A DNA stretch of 64,000 nucleotides, from NCBI GenBank assembly GCA_963281255.1, contig OY725496.1, positions 2,728,001-2,792,000 on the forward strand, in the 5' to 3' direction. This document shows positions 1-11,268 of this stretch, one piece after another. This DNA comes from Aphrocallistes beatrix (lineage: Eukaryota > Porifera > Hexactinellida > Sceptrulophora > Aphrocallistidae). Position 1 is the stretch's first letter; each line of letters starts with the position of its first letter. The notes beneath the pieces were generated by a model. That model was not told the origin of the DNA and did no database searches. It worked only from the letters and a program-made list of their open reading frames with translations. Position numbers and translations under genes: made by a program.

Positions 1-120
1 TTTTGACGATAAGTTATTGATACAAATTTAAAATTAGATAACATTACAATAAGCATTTTTTTAGAGAATAAATTATGTCCGGGTTTGGCCTTTTGAAAAT
101 CTGGCAACCCTATTTTTGAA

Positions 121-836
121 GCTAGCACCGAGACGATCCGTGCTCAGGAGAGAGGAGAGAAAAGGGTAATACAGATGATTCCGGCATATCTAAATCGTTG
201 TTTTGAAGAAAGAGAATGTGTACGCGAAGTCATAAAGTAGGAGGAAACTGCTCGCGAAGCACTCGATGCTATTGCTACCACACTGGATCCACCAATAGAT
301 CAGTACAGGTCCAGGCAAGACCTCTGCCGGCTGACATGGCAATCAGGTGAGTCCATCGATTATTTATTCTACAAAGCTAAGCGTTTGGCAGCCGAAGCCG
401 GGATAGATTTGCTTCTCAACTTCTCAACGGCTTCTCAACTCCCTCGCGATGTTGAGGCCAAGATCAAGGGGAAACTTCGTCCGGCGTCGCCAACCACCCA
501 GGCTAAAATTGACGAACAGGTCGACGAAATGTTGCGGCATAGAATATGTCGTCCTTCCAACTCACCATGGAGCAGTCCGATCATACTCGTTACTAAGAAA
601 GACGGGGACCCGATTCGTTGTCGACTGTGCACTCAATGACTTGACTCGAAAGGACGCATATCCGATGACAAATACGCGGGATATATTGGACTGTTTGCAC
701 GGGGACAAGTATTATTCCTCGCTAGATTGCGCGAGTGCATATTGGGGAGTTGCAGTAGACCAGGACGATAAGGCGAAAACAGCGTTCTCGACCCCGCGCG
801 GCCACTTTGAGATGACGATAATGGCGTTTGGATCAG
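121..836 (+). pseudogene. Ty3/gypsy retrotransposon gag-pol fragment
   Basis: A broken LTR-retrotransposon polyprotein. One frame is open from 121 to 639 apart from a stop at 238-240. Its first part (QYRSRQDLCRLTWQSGESID) resembles gag; it then joins a reverse-transcriptase N-terminal stretch with the Ty3/gypsy pattern RPSNSPWSSPIILVTKKDG. The RT continues in another frame from about 606 (LTRKDAYPMTNT, YYSSLDCASAYWGVAVDQ, KTAFSTPRGHFEM) and stops abruptly after MAFG at about 836. That is before the catalytic YxDD box, so RNase H, integrase and LTRs are absent. Gag and RT are close together, which implies loss of the protease region. Family identity is clear. The copy is dead because of the stop, the frameshift near 606 and the truncation. 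Confidence 0.85.
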
Positions 837-1074
837 TGTATCTTTTAAGGATTAAAACAAATTTTTTTGTTCTTTTTAGGATTAAAAAAAATATATTACG
901 TATATTGGATTTTTATTAATATGAATTCAAAAATTTCAAAAAGCACTGTCGAATTCATGGATGGCAAGTTTTACATTATTTTGAATAGAACATTCAGTTT
1001 GAGAGCTATTTAGTTGAAATATTGGTAAATACCTATCAACCTCATTTGAGGATGGTCGCAACTTGGAGAGTGTC

Positions 1075-1460
1075 ATCCTTACTATTAAAACTCGATTAAT
1101 GTTTGTATATATATATATATATATATATCTGTATCGAAATGATTGAAGAAGCTACCGGGCGCAGAAAGCTGATTTTTTGCATGTGGGAGTCTTTTGGCTA
1201 TGGCTCCAGTAAGTTCTGAGCTCAGAGCAAAATGTCGACTCATCATGGAATTATGACGTCATTGTCACCTTTTTAAAAGTTAAGCAACACAGTTATTCGG
1301 GCATAACTCAGCCAGTATAAGAGATAGAAGGCTGAAATTTTAATAGAATCTGTATACTAACATACCTCACATATGATACAACAATCATCAAAAAATGACG
1401 ACTCATCACTTCGCTATGACGTCATCATTACTCATCAAAATTTTAAAAAAGCGCGCTTGT
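1075..1460 (+). repeat. CRE-rep family copy, internally deleted
   Basis: Begins with the shared terminal module ATCCTTACTATTAAAACTCG, then a (TA)n tract at about 1107-1128, then the body with two perfect TGACGTCA palindromes (1254, 1417). It ends at GCGCGCTTGT (1451-1460). Compared with copies at 18441 and 44082 it lacks the GC-rich hairpin cluster, leaving only the last 10 bases of that end. No coding potential seen. Confidence 0.7.
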
Positions 1461-1582
1461 TTATAGAATTTCCCGAGGTCGGAATTGAGACGTTTTTATT
1501 ATCAAATGCGTTTATATATAATTCTTCGTTAATTGACATGGATCGGTCATGAAATGTCTGGTTTCTGAAATAACTACCTTAA

Positions 1583-2803
1583 GGTTGGTGTTTCCCATGC
1601 GAAACTTGTTTTTTATTATAAATGTGCCCAAATTGCTTTTTTATCATTTTTAGATCCTTATAGGGGTTCTAAAAAATAATCCCGATTTTTATAACTCCAG
1701 CCCCAATATTTCGCCACTTTGAGCCACTTGTATCACCTGGTGTCGCTCTAAAAACGACACATTTTAAATGCGAAATGTCCCACAGCTATAACTTCTTTCA
1801 ACAGTGTCAGATCATCTTTTTAATGCTGAATTCATGCTCAGAACTAGATTTCCAGCAATTTGATATATATATTGGCCATATTTGGAAACATTTTTGTTTG
1901 ACCGTGCCTAGCAACGGCCAGGAATTTTTTAACATTCCTGACCGTTGCTAGGAAAAGGCAACCAAAAATATTTCCAAATATGGTCAATATATATATCAAA
2001 TTGCTGGAAATTTAGTGCTGAGTACGAATTCAGTATTCAAATAACGACCTGGCATAGTCAAATAAAGTTATAGGTATGGGATTTCGGCGGAAACTGTCGG
2101 ACATAGTCATTTTTGGGCCCCCAGTGATAACTGTCAACTTTTTCACACTTTTGAAGGTGACATGATGTTAAAATATTTGATATGTCATATTTTGAAGTTA
2201 AGTATTACTATAAGTTGTTGATTTAGGATGTTTTGATGTTATTTATTATCAGAATACAGTCAAAACAAATGGAAATCAAGCCTTTCCGAAGAAAATTGCT
2301 TTGTAGCCAGTTTTTAGCACTTAAAAAAATCCATTTACAAAGAAGGAATCTCTAGTTACAAAGGTCGTAGAGTTAAAAACTCGACGGTTTTAGAAAGATC
2401 TCGTCACGTAGAACAAAATGATAGAGACACATTTTTGATATTCTAGTACTTTAGAAAAAAGTTAAAATATTTTTCCTGACGAAAATCTGCCTCTAAATTT
2501 TGTATAAACGAAATTTGAAAGAAAAAATTATTTGGGTTAAAATTGAAAATTCTATTCATATTATTTTCTTAATTTAACCATTTCGTGCAAGAATAATTGA
2601 GTAAAAGAGGCATAAGGCATTAAAGTTTCTTTGAATGTCCTCTATAAATTAGGTCATTTGGGAAAAAAAAAAATTTTCTCTTACTTCTTGGGCTCCCGAA
2701 AAGTGTATTTTTGCAGATAACTCATCGAGAATAGTTTCCACCAAAAATTTCAGGATAAAATAATGAAAACTTTTAAAGTTAGTTCTGGAAGGAAACACCA
2801 ACC
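1583..2803 (+). mobile_element. TTAA-2 non-autonomous transposon, full length
   Basis: Flanked by TTAA at 1579-1582 and 2804-2807. Inverted termini begin GGTTGGTGTTTCC. An internal imperfect palindrome of about 150 bp spans 1857-2005, with arms reading CAATTTGATATATATATTG on one side and its complement on the other, centred on the GGCCAGGAA region. No transposase is present. The termini and the TTAA flanks suggest mobilisation by a piggyBac-type enzyme (inference). Confidence 0.8.
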
Positions 2804-2807
2804 TTAA

Positions 2808-3074
2808 TAAAAACCATAATGTTGTTACAAATGAGCTATCCAGCCTTTTTGTAGGTCGATTAAATTTATTTTAGAAAGAAGATTTGGAAATGAACTAACT
2901 AAGAACTTATCTGCCTTTGCTTCGTTGTCAGTAATGCTCTTAGAGTAGGAAGATTCCATCAGCAAACGTTCTTTGTGTTCAAAAGATAGTATCTAGGCTT
3001 GGAATTGGATTCAGATAGATAGGAAGGTTGGAAGAGCTATTCTATATCTGGAAACTGTGACAGAACAAAGCCCC
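2808..3074. other. No recognisable gene; probable remainder of a P-element relic
   Basis: The stretch between the TTAA-2 copy and the THAP exons has no long open frame. On the minus strand it would follow the second THAP exon, so it is probably decayed transposase sequence. No motif identifies it. Confidence 0.3.
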
Positions 3075-3337
3075 TCATTGTAGGTAATGGTTCTCTCGAA
3101 TCTCGATGGCATCTGGTTTGAAATGATGTACACATACCTAAACGGCGAGGAGAAGTGTAAATGTTACGATCAGTAAATGAAACATAATTAGGAAACTTAC
3201 TCTCATTTGCGTGTTTGCATAGTCCTTTGGTGGGTGTGGAATTGCTCTAAACCATTCTTCACGTAGTTTCAGATTTTCAGAGGTAGATTCTGCTTGACTT
3301 CTATATTAGACTTGCAGCCTGGGACAACAAATGACAT
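3075..3337 (-). pseudogene. THAP zinc-finger exons of a P-element-like transposase
   Basis: On the minus strand an ATG at 3337 opens MSFVVPGCKSNIEVKQN; after one frameshift it continues SENLKLREEWFRAIPHPPKD and ends at a good splice donor (AGA|GTAAGT, exon end 3201). An acceptor (CGTTTAG) precedes 3137, giving a 63-nt intron. Exon 2 reads VCVHHFKPDAIEIREN, the C-x2-H half of a C2CH THAP domain, before an in-frame stop. THAP domains are DNA-binding zinc fingers found at the N-terminus of P-element and THAP9 transposases. The first zinc cysteine is replaced by Phe (MSFVVPGC, against MTCVVPGC in the copy at 54115), so the finger is probably dead. It matches the family at 53248-54115. Confidence 0.75.
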
Positions 3338-3735
3338 TGTCGTTCCGAACGAGTGATAATAATTTGATACGTATGAGTCTGGAGGTTTCAGATTAAGTTT
3401 GATTTGTGTATATGAAAAGACAGTGACTTGTAGAACTTTACAACAAGGTAGTAAATAAATATATAATTAATGTGGTTGATTTTAAAACAAACAAATAAGC
3501 AGTATATTAATGTATATAAGTAATGTGGTAGGTTTAAATTAGTTTAGCCACAAATTATCTACAGTGCTATCCTCAATCCATTTTGATGTAAATCGATGTA
3601 GAATTCATTATTACGATCAGTATATAATGTACGAAGCTATATACCAGCATAATCGAACCATTTTTAGGAAATCAGATTTGACTGATCTAACCAATCCCTA
3701 GTCCAAATCCACTAATCAGCACCATTGCCTTAGTG

Positions 3736-3992
3736 CAGGGGTACTCAAACTTTTAAATCTACGGGCCACTTTAAAAATTAGGCTCCGCCTTACGGGCCAC
3801 AAATCATAGATCGCCTCTGGCTTTAGTTTAATCAATTTTCAAGCTATACATTTGTAGAGTATCTATAATTATTTCTATATGGTGTTTAGAAAAAACAATT
3901 ATTATCTGACGATTGAAGCACGTCAATATACTGTATATATATGAATAATGAAAACAACGAATTATCCGCGGGCCACCGTTTGAGCACCCTTG
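3736..3992. mobile_element. hAT-type MITE with 8-bp target duplication
   Basis: A 257-bp element with inverted ends CAGGGGTACTCAAAC and GTTTGAGCACCCTTG. It is flanked by a perfect 8-bp duplication CCTTAGTG (3728-3735 and 3993-4000). These termini and the 8-bp duplication are diagnostic of the hAT superfamily (Charlie-like ends). It has no coding capacity. The intact duplication suggests a fairly recent insertion. Confidence 0.88.
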
Positions 3993-4086
3993 CCTTAGTG
4001 TATAGAATGCTATGGGTAAGCTTACCTAAGTTATTAATAGTATCTCTAACATCTGAAATCAGAAATTGATAATTTGATTATTGCTT

Positions 4087-5268
4087 TCTCATTTTATTAG
4101 TGGACAAAGTAGCTGAATACAAGGAGAAAAAGAAACATTTTCAGATTTTTCAAAGTTGTTAATATATCGTAAGGGTATTTGAGAGCAAAAGAATCCAAGA
4201 AGGCTGAGTTGAAAAAGATATCAGACCAAAACGACCCCATATGGCCATCTCGTTGCACGATATGGCCGATGCAAATAGGCACTCTAATTTGATCTAATTT
4301 GATCATATTAATCGAAAATTGGATGATTCCTTTCTCATCCTAATTAGTGGACAAAGTAGTTGAATACTAAGGAGATAAATAATTTTTTTCGATCTTTTGT
4401 AGTAGTCAATATATGGTTAGGGTATTTAAGAGTAAAAAGAACCCAAGAGGCCTGAGTCGAAAAAGCAATCAGAGAAAACAAGATCACAATTGACCATCTT
4501 CTCAAGGTACGATATGGCCGATAATCCTTCATTAATTGGTCCAGCTTGTCACCTGATTTGTTAGCATTGTAATCGAGTATTACTACAGGTTCACGTAGGT
4601 GTGGATGAAATATCCTTTGCATGATGAATAGTTGAGATCAAAAGGGCGTTTTTGTTTTTATTCCGTATGTAGGATACTAAAGTTGTTTCACCACTAAAGT
4701 TAAAATTCTTGAAGTGGAGTAACGAGGCAAGTCATTTGGATTTTTAAGAGATCGTAGAATCTCGCGTCTAGTAATAGATCTGACTGTGCCTAAATAGAAT
4801 AAACCTTTTTCTTCTCTCAAACGTTTAGCTAGAGCCAATGAACTAAATAAATTGTCTCCAACTACTACGTGCCTCGGAGGCAATTTGGGATCTAAGTGAA
4901 TATTCATCTCTTCGGGTTTATTTGATAATGATTTGTTTTTGCCAGTATAAATCTCAAGGTTTAATGAGTAATAATTCCTAGCATCTGCTAGAACCCATTT
5001 CTTCAAACCATACTTGTCAAGCTTGAGAGGTATGTACTGCAAGAATTGGCATCTGCCATAACTTACACATGCCTTCGTTAAGTGTTACATATTTTCCAGG
5101 TTAATAAGCAGCGTGAAATACTTTATTAATCGATTCAAAAATTTACCTAATCGGCGCCAATTTATCGATAAGAACTCTTTCAATCCTAGTTGTGTGGTCG
5201 TGAAACCTCAAGAACCTTAGAATGTTCTTAAAGCGTTCTCAAGGCATTGCTGCACGAAATATTGGTCT
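4087..5268 (-). pseudogene. piggyBac-type transposase relic with duplicated C-terminal segment
   Basis: Read on the minus strand from about 5268: FRAAMP, RFKNILRFLRFHDHTTRIE, DKLAPIR, PGKYVTLNEGM, then the open stretch 5042-4677 (QYIPLKLDKYGLKKWVLADA, GDNLFSSLALAKRL, FYLGTVR). The third catalytic region follows at 4622-4344 (REPVVILDYNANKSGDKLDQ, RRWSIVILFSLI). This order is that of the piggyBac DDE transposase, which excises and inserts at TTAA. Stops and frameshifts break it, and the first catalytic Asp (usually TIDE) reads TLNE, so the copy cannot be active. The C-terminal segment ending YFVH occurs twice in tandem (4344-4530 and 4097-4280, about 245-bp offset). It may be a relative of the enzyme that moved the TTAA elements around it (inference). 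Confidence 0.82.
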
Positions 5269-6018
5269 CCCAAAATTTAAATTGTTATTATATATAGATC
5301 ATAAATCTGTTCCCTACTGGCTCTAAAGTCGCCTGTTAATATTAGTAACCCGATGAAACCCCTTATTTCATGCAAGGTAAAAGAATTAATATATATATTA
5401 TTAACAGACTTTTCAAGATTAAGTATGCTTCTAGTTTCTTATTGGTCAATTCCTATATAGTTGACAAAACATTATCATTAAAAAACAAAGAAAATAAATA
5501 TAAAGTAAAATATTATCAAATAGGAACTAACATTAGACAAATAACTAGTGATTCATAAAGACAGAGGATTATAATATAAAAGGCATCAGGAATTTGACAA
5601 TGGGGGATACTATAGGTTGTTGACAGTTTCAGGTGCTCCAAAGTGGTTGAGTTCTCAACCTAGCTCACAACTGGCGCTACCAATGTCCTACATTGGCACA
5701 AAATGACATCTTATTACACATCTTGAATTGGAATATAAATTCGGATATCAAATGATTGTGTTGCAGTTCAGGTTCGAATCTTGTCTAATAGCATTTTGAC
5801 TAAATTCGCACTTGGACTGCAATAATTGGATTACTTAGTTCAAATTCATTGAATACTGGAGAACTCGGTCCAGTGGTGGATCTACTTTAGGGCCATTGGA
5901 GCACTCCAGGGTCATACGATCTCTCATAACACATCTTGTATGTAATACCATGGCCAATTACACATAAGGTCCAACAGTAACTTGCGGATTTTAGACAAGA
6001 AATACAAGGAGAGATGGT
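5269..6018. other. No recognisable feature
   Basis: AT-rich sequence with only short open frames (for example 5370-5558) that show no domain or motif. It does not match the repeat families named elsewhere in the window. Possibly unique intergenic DNA. Confidence 0.4.
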
Positions 6019-6022
6019 TTAA

Positions 6023-7962
6023 GGATACCGCCCTCGAAAAAACATATGATTTGCATTACAGGATACGATGAAAGTAGAGCTATAAGAGATGTTAAGCGTG
6101 GGGAGGTATCTCCATCAAGAAATACTGGCACATTCCAAACCGTTTTTGATTCTCATTTCTAGATTTTGAGATACAGTGTCTCAAAGTCTGTTTTTTAAAT
6201 TTTCCCCTAGCACATCTTAATGGTAGAAATTTAGGCACTCAATGAATTGTTTAGGACATACCAAGGATTCAAACGCTTCCAAAATCGAATCATAGATAGT
6301 CTACCATATTTGCAACTTCATAGGACCAAAAGAAAGTTAAAATGACAAATATTGTAAATTTTATCGGTGTCCGAAAAAAAAGGGGCAAAAAACGGCAAAA
6401 ATGTCTGTTTTTTTGGGGAAATCATGAATAAAATCACCGAGTTAGAATATATCCAAAAAATGGTGGTCCTACGTTCATCGCCTAATGATATGAAACAACT
6501 CTTGAAATTTTCAAACTTCTATCTCAAACCAAATTTGAGAAATAATTCTGTAAAGACGGTCAATTTTGAAATTTTAAAGTCCCGAGATATAGAGATTTTA
6601 AGTTTAGGTGTTAAGAAGAATGTAAAATGAGTTATTAATAATGCACATAAGCATCCACAGACATTTATTCGCATCCATACTGCTGATTTAGGTATATTAA
6701 AGCCAAATATTTACCAAAAATAGCAAAAGTAGCCTGAAAATCCACAAATTTCCTTGAGGCCCCTAACTCCGAATATTTTGAGATAATTGTGGATAATATT
6801 TCATATTCCTGGCACTGCGAAGTATAATCTATCAGTTTAGAATGAATAAAGAGCTTCCAAAAAGTATATTAGGAAGTTAGAGCGAAAGTCTACGACTTTT
6901 AGTTTCGAAGTTAGGATTTTCGAAAAATGCTACGTCATCATATGACAAAAATCTAAAACTTAACATTCCATCGGGTGTAGTGCAATTATTATCAAAGAAT
7001 CATATATGTACACTCATAAAAAGTATATTAGGAAGTGAGTACTAAGATTTTGGACTTGTATTTACAAAGATAGAGAGATATCTCTTTTTGGACCCTAAAT
7101 GGGGGTTTTTGACCGATTCTGCGAGGTCCAAGGCCAGAACTGTTAAAATAATTATCAAAAGTTCTCCAATTTTTCTGTATATATTATTAACGGCAATTGT
7201 ATTCACTATTTAGCATAATAGCTAAATTTGGACACATATTTAATGATTAGATTCGCCATTTTCTAATAGATTCAAAGTTCTCCATAGAATTTGTATTACA
7301 ATTAAATCAATGATAAGTCGAGAATTATTTATTTTTTGACAAAGGAATGTTCGAGGAACCTATATATTTTCGCATATATCCTTTTATTTAAGGATATAAT
7401 ATATTATATATCTACAATAGTTTTTAAGATATGACATCAGCCTCTTTCGGGACCTTAGAGGGATATTATGGCCGAACTTTACCTATAATATGCGATATCT
7501 CAAGAACAAATGGTCGGATCCGAACAAATTTTTTTTTGAAACGATCAGAATTTTATTTCTGACCCAGTGATCGCTAAATATCTGAGATCAAACTTGCGAT
7601 TTCCCGAGGATTATATAAATGAACTCCCTTATAGAGCTATTTTGTTTGGATTTTATTTGCCCATTCTTTTAAATCTTTGTGTTTTATAATCTCCAAAGGT
7701 GCTAATACAATGTTAAGGTTTATATCATTTAAAAAATATCAAATAAGTTAAAAACTAATTGGTAAATGAGTCAAAATCCTCTAATAATTTTTCAATTTTT
7801 ATTAGCGCTAAACTTTAGGGGGTTATTTCGCAAAAAATACAAAAAAATGCCGTCCAAATAGTGCTATCAGATGGTAGACCGATCAGTAATACAATGAAAT
7901 TAGCAATAAAACATTTTTCAGTTTTTTTTTACGCCAGGCAAGATTTTTCGAGGGCGGTATCC
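6023..7962 (+). mobile_element. TTAA-1 non-autonomous transposon, full length
   Basis: A 1,940-bp element with inverted termini GGATACCGCCCTCGAAAAA, flanked by TTAA at 6019-6022 and 7963-7966. Other copies lie at 11269, 29502, 32075 and 41235, with fragments elsewhere. It has no transposase. A short open frame at 6367-6630 recurs in the copy at 29502 but is interrupted in the others and has no recognisable motif, so it is probably not a gene. Confidence 0.85.
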
Positions 7963-7966
7963 TTAA

Positions 7967-8480
7967 CTAATACATCATCAGCCTAAAATCATTAACCAGG
8001 CAAATTAGAGGTTAGGAATGCATATATGGTATCAAATTACTAATATCTGTTGCTAAAGTTTTGATTAATCAACACATGATTGCGGAATAGGTTATATTTA
8101 TGACGAATTTAGTGCTTTTCAGGGGCGGTTTAAGGACACTTCTAGTAATTATTTGAATAATTCTTTTTCGCATATAACTGAACTGTGAATGGGTTGATGC
8201 AAAAATTTTGATTTTTTTCTTGGAATGTTGCTCTGTTAAATCTGACACGCATCATAACTTGACACGCACCATGGATATTCACACAGTCATCGTAATTTAC
8301 TGATGTGAGCGGAGATAAGATGAAAGTAAGTTGATAGATGAGTTTAAGGATAGAATGTAGGTTAACCCAGGGATTCGATGAGCACTTACTTAAGAACTAA
8401 TAATAAGGAACGGTATATAGGGACCTATAGAATTCAAAATCGCTTAATAGGAAGTAGTCTCTTGGCTATCAAATTGTATC
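7967..8480 (+). repeat. FB-1 foldback element, single diverged arm
   Basis: Follows the order of one arm of the hairpin at 13956-14946: catcagcctaaaatcattaa, then a 'ggaatgttgct' segment near 8225, ending near the 'cgcttaataggaagtag' motif at about 8441-8457. The opposite arm is missing, so it cannot form the long hairpin. Confidence 0.55.
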
Positions 8481-8611
8481 AAAAGTGAATGAATAGTTAT
8501 TGCGTACTTTGTACTACGTACATTGTGACTGTCATCTCTTGCTGTTGGCCGTTCAGGCTGCAAATGAAACTCTAAGGCCATTAAACATGTGTACACCACA
8601 CTCATGACAAT

Positions 8612-8843
8612 ATGGAAATATTTGAAATTTTTTCTACCAAACGTACGGAATCTTTTAAAGCAATACAACAGGTGCTGAACCTCCCAGGATTAAAGGTTCT
8701 GCATAATCCAGAAACACATTGGCTGGCATATGAAAGATGGGTGAAGGTAGTGAAATCAAGTTGTTCTTTAATTGTTCTTACTCTAGAACATAACTACGAA
8801 GAAATACACGAACCAGAGGGACTTGACATCTCTAAGACCTTTT
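8612..8843 (+). pseudogene. hAT-like transposase-derived fragment, cut by a TTAA-2 insertion
   Basis: An open stretch reads FKAIQQVLNLPGLKVLHN, then HWLAYERWVKVV, then LEHNYEEIHEPEGLDI. The spacing (LKxL..TRWLSxERAV.....L..IYEE......LGI) is that of the DUF4371/hAT C-terminal transposase-like proteins common in invertebrate and vertebrate genomes. Here the usual TRWLS reads THWLA. The frame runs straight into the TTAA-2 element whose TTAA starts at 8844, so that insertion truncates it. No start or N-terminal BED finger is visible. The family call rests on this one motif block. Confidence 0.6.
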
Positions 8844-8847
8844 TTAA

Positions 8848-9957
8848 GGTTGGTGTTTCCCATGGGACACTTGTTTTTTTCTAAAAATGTGCCCAAATTG
8901 CTTTTTAACATTTTTAGATCCTTATAGGGGTTCTAAACAATAATTCCGATTTTTATAACTCCAGCCCCAATATTTCGACACTTTGAGCCACTTGTATCAC
9001 CTGGTGTCGCTCTAAAAACGACACATTTTAAATGCGAAATGTCCCACAGCTATAACTTCTTTTAACAGTGCCAGATCATCTTTTTGATGCTGAAATCATG
9101 CTCAGCACTAGATTTCCAGCAATTTGAAATTGACAATATTTGGAAACATTTTTGTTTGACCGTACCTAGCAACGGCCAGGAAGTTTTTCACATTCCTGAC
9201 CGTTGCTAGGAAAAGGCAATCAAAATATTCTCCAAATATGGTCAATATATATATCAAATTGCTGGAAATCTAGTGCTGAGCACGAATTCAGTATTAAAAT
9301 AACGACTTGGCATAGTCAAATAAAGTTATAGATGCGAGATTTCGGCGGATACTATCGGACAAGGTCATTTTTGAGTCCCCAGTCATAACTGACAACTTTT
9401 TCACACTTTGGAAGGTGTCATGATGTGAAAATATTTGATACGCCATATTTTGAAGTTAAGCACTAGTATAAGTTGTTGATTTAGGATGTTTAGATGTTAT
9501 TTAATACTAGGACACAGTAAAAACTATTGGAAATCAAGCCTTTCCGAAGAAAATTGCTTTGTAGCCTGTTTTTAGCACTCATAAAAATCAATTTTACAAC
9601 GGAGGAATCTCTAGTTTCAAATGTCGTAGAGTAAAAAACAGGATGGTTTTGGAAAGATCTCGTCACGTAGAACAAAATGATAGAGACAGATTTTCGATAT
9701 TTTACTTTAGAAAATGTTAAAAATTATTCAACCATTTCGTGCAATAATAATTGAGTAAAAGAGGCATAGGACTTTGAAGTTTCCTTGAATTTCCTCTATA
9801 AATTAGGTGATTTGAGAATAAAAAAATTTTTTTCTTGCTTCTTTAGCTTCCGAAAAGTGTATTTTTGCAGATAACTCATCGAGAATAGTTTCCACAAAAA
9901 AATTCAGGTGAAAATAATGAAAACCTTTAAAGTTAGTTCTGGAAGGAAACACCACCC
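8848..9957 (+). mobile_element. TTAA-2 transposon copy
   Basis: Left end GGTTGGTGTTTCC directly follows TTAA at 8844-8847. The right end (GGAAACACCACCC) is decayed and the right TTAA reads TTTA. It contains the family's internal hairpin at about 9115-9265. The left junction interrupts the hAT-like frame at 8612-8843. Confidence 0.75.
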
Positions 9958-10062
9958 TTTTATTAAAATACAGTATTAGAACTTTTAATTTGTAATATTT
10001 GAGATAATATTGAGAGCCATTCGATTCATTTACAGATGTTGTGACTGCTTTTTGCCTTTTAG

Positions 10063-11264
10063 GGTTGGTGTTTCCTGCCAGAACTAACTCAAAAACTTTT
10101 AATTATTTTTTCCTGAATTTTTTTGCGTAAACTGTTCTCGATGAGTTATCTGCAAAAATACACTTTTCGGGAGCTCAAGAAGCAAGAAATTTTTTTTTTC
10201 CCAAATCACCTAATTTATAGAGGAAATTCAAGGAAACTTCAAAGTCTTATGCTTCATTTACTCAATTATTATTGCACGAAATGGTTGAATAAAGAAAATA
10301 ATAGGAATAGGATTTTCAATTTTAACCCAAATAATTTCTATCCAATTTCGTTGCTACAATATTTTAAATCAGATTTTCGAAAGGAAAATATTTTAACTTT
10401 TTTCTAGTAGAATATCGAAAATCTGTCTCTATCATTTTGTTCAACGTGACGAGATTTTTCAAAAACCGTCGAGTTTTTTACTCTACGACCTTTGTAACTA
10501 AAGATTCCTCCTTTGAAATTTGATTTTTTAAGTGCCAAAAACAGGCTACAAAGCAAATTTCTTCGGAAAGGCTTTATTTCCATTAATTTTTACTGTATCC
10601 TAGCATTAAAAAACATCCAAACATCCTAAATCAACAACTTATAGTAGTACTTAACTTCAAAATATGGCATATCAAATATTTTCACATCATGACACCTTCA
10701 AAAGTGCTAAAAAGTTGTCAGTTATGACTGAGGGCCAAAAATAACTATGTCTGATAGCATCCGCCGAAATCCCATATCTATAACTTTATTTGACAATGCC
10801 AGATAGTTATTTAAAACTGAATTCGTGCTCAACACTAAATTTCCAGCAATTTGATATATATATTGAAAATATTTGGAGAATATTTTGATGAACTTTCCTA
10901 GCAACGGTCAGGAATTTGTAAAAATTCCTGGCCGTTGTTAGGCATGGTCAAACAAAAATGTATCCAAATATGGTCAATATATATATCAAATTGCTGGAAA
11001 TCTAGTGCTGAGCATGAATTCAGCATAAAAAGATGATCTGGCACTGTGAAAAGAAGTTATAGCTGTGGGACATTTCGCATTTAAAATGTGTCGCTTTTAG
11101 AGCAACACCAGGGGATACAAGTGGCTCAAAGTGGCGAAATATTGGGGCTGGGGTTATAAAAATCGGAATTATTGTTTAGAACCCTTATAAGGATCTAAAA
11201 TGATAAAAAAGCAATTGGGGCACATTTTTAGTAAAAAACAAGTGTCCCATGGGAAACACCAACC
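10063..11264 (-). mobile_element. TTAA-2 transposon copy, inverted
   Basis: A 1.2-kb copy in the opposite orientation to that at 8848, with ends GGTTGGTGTTTCC and GGAAACACCAACC. The right flank is TTAA (11265-11268), shared with the next TTAA-1 copy. The internal palindrome lies at about 10843-11003. An open frame at 10123-10407 is not conserved in sister copies and is not called as a gene. Confidence 0.75.
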
Positions 11265-11268
11265 TTAA

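Noticed and set aside
5370-5558. 62-codon plus-strand frame beside the piggyBac relic
   Set aside because: AT-rich and without motif; no support as a gene.
6367-6630. Open frame of 87 codons in TTAA-1, repeated as 92 codons at 30824-31102
   Set aside because: The frame is shared because the two copies are recent duplicates. It is interrupted in other TTAA-1 copies and shows no domain or codon pattern suggesting selection.
10123-10407. 94-codon open frame inside TTAA-2
   Set aside because: It is not maintained in sister copies at 1583, 8848 and 60563 and has a low-complexity AT-driven composition.
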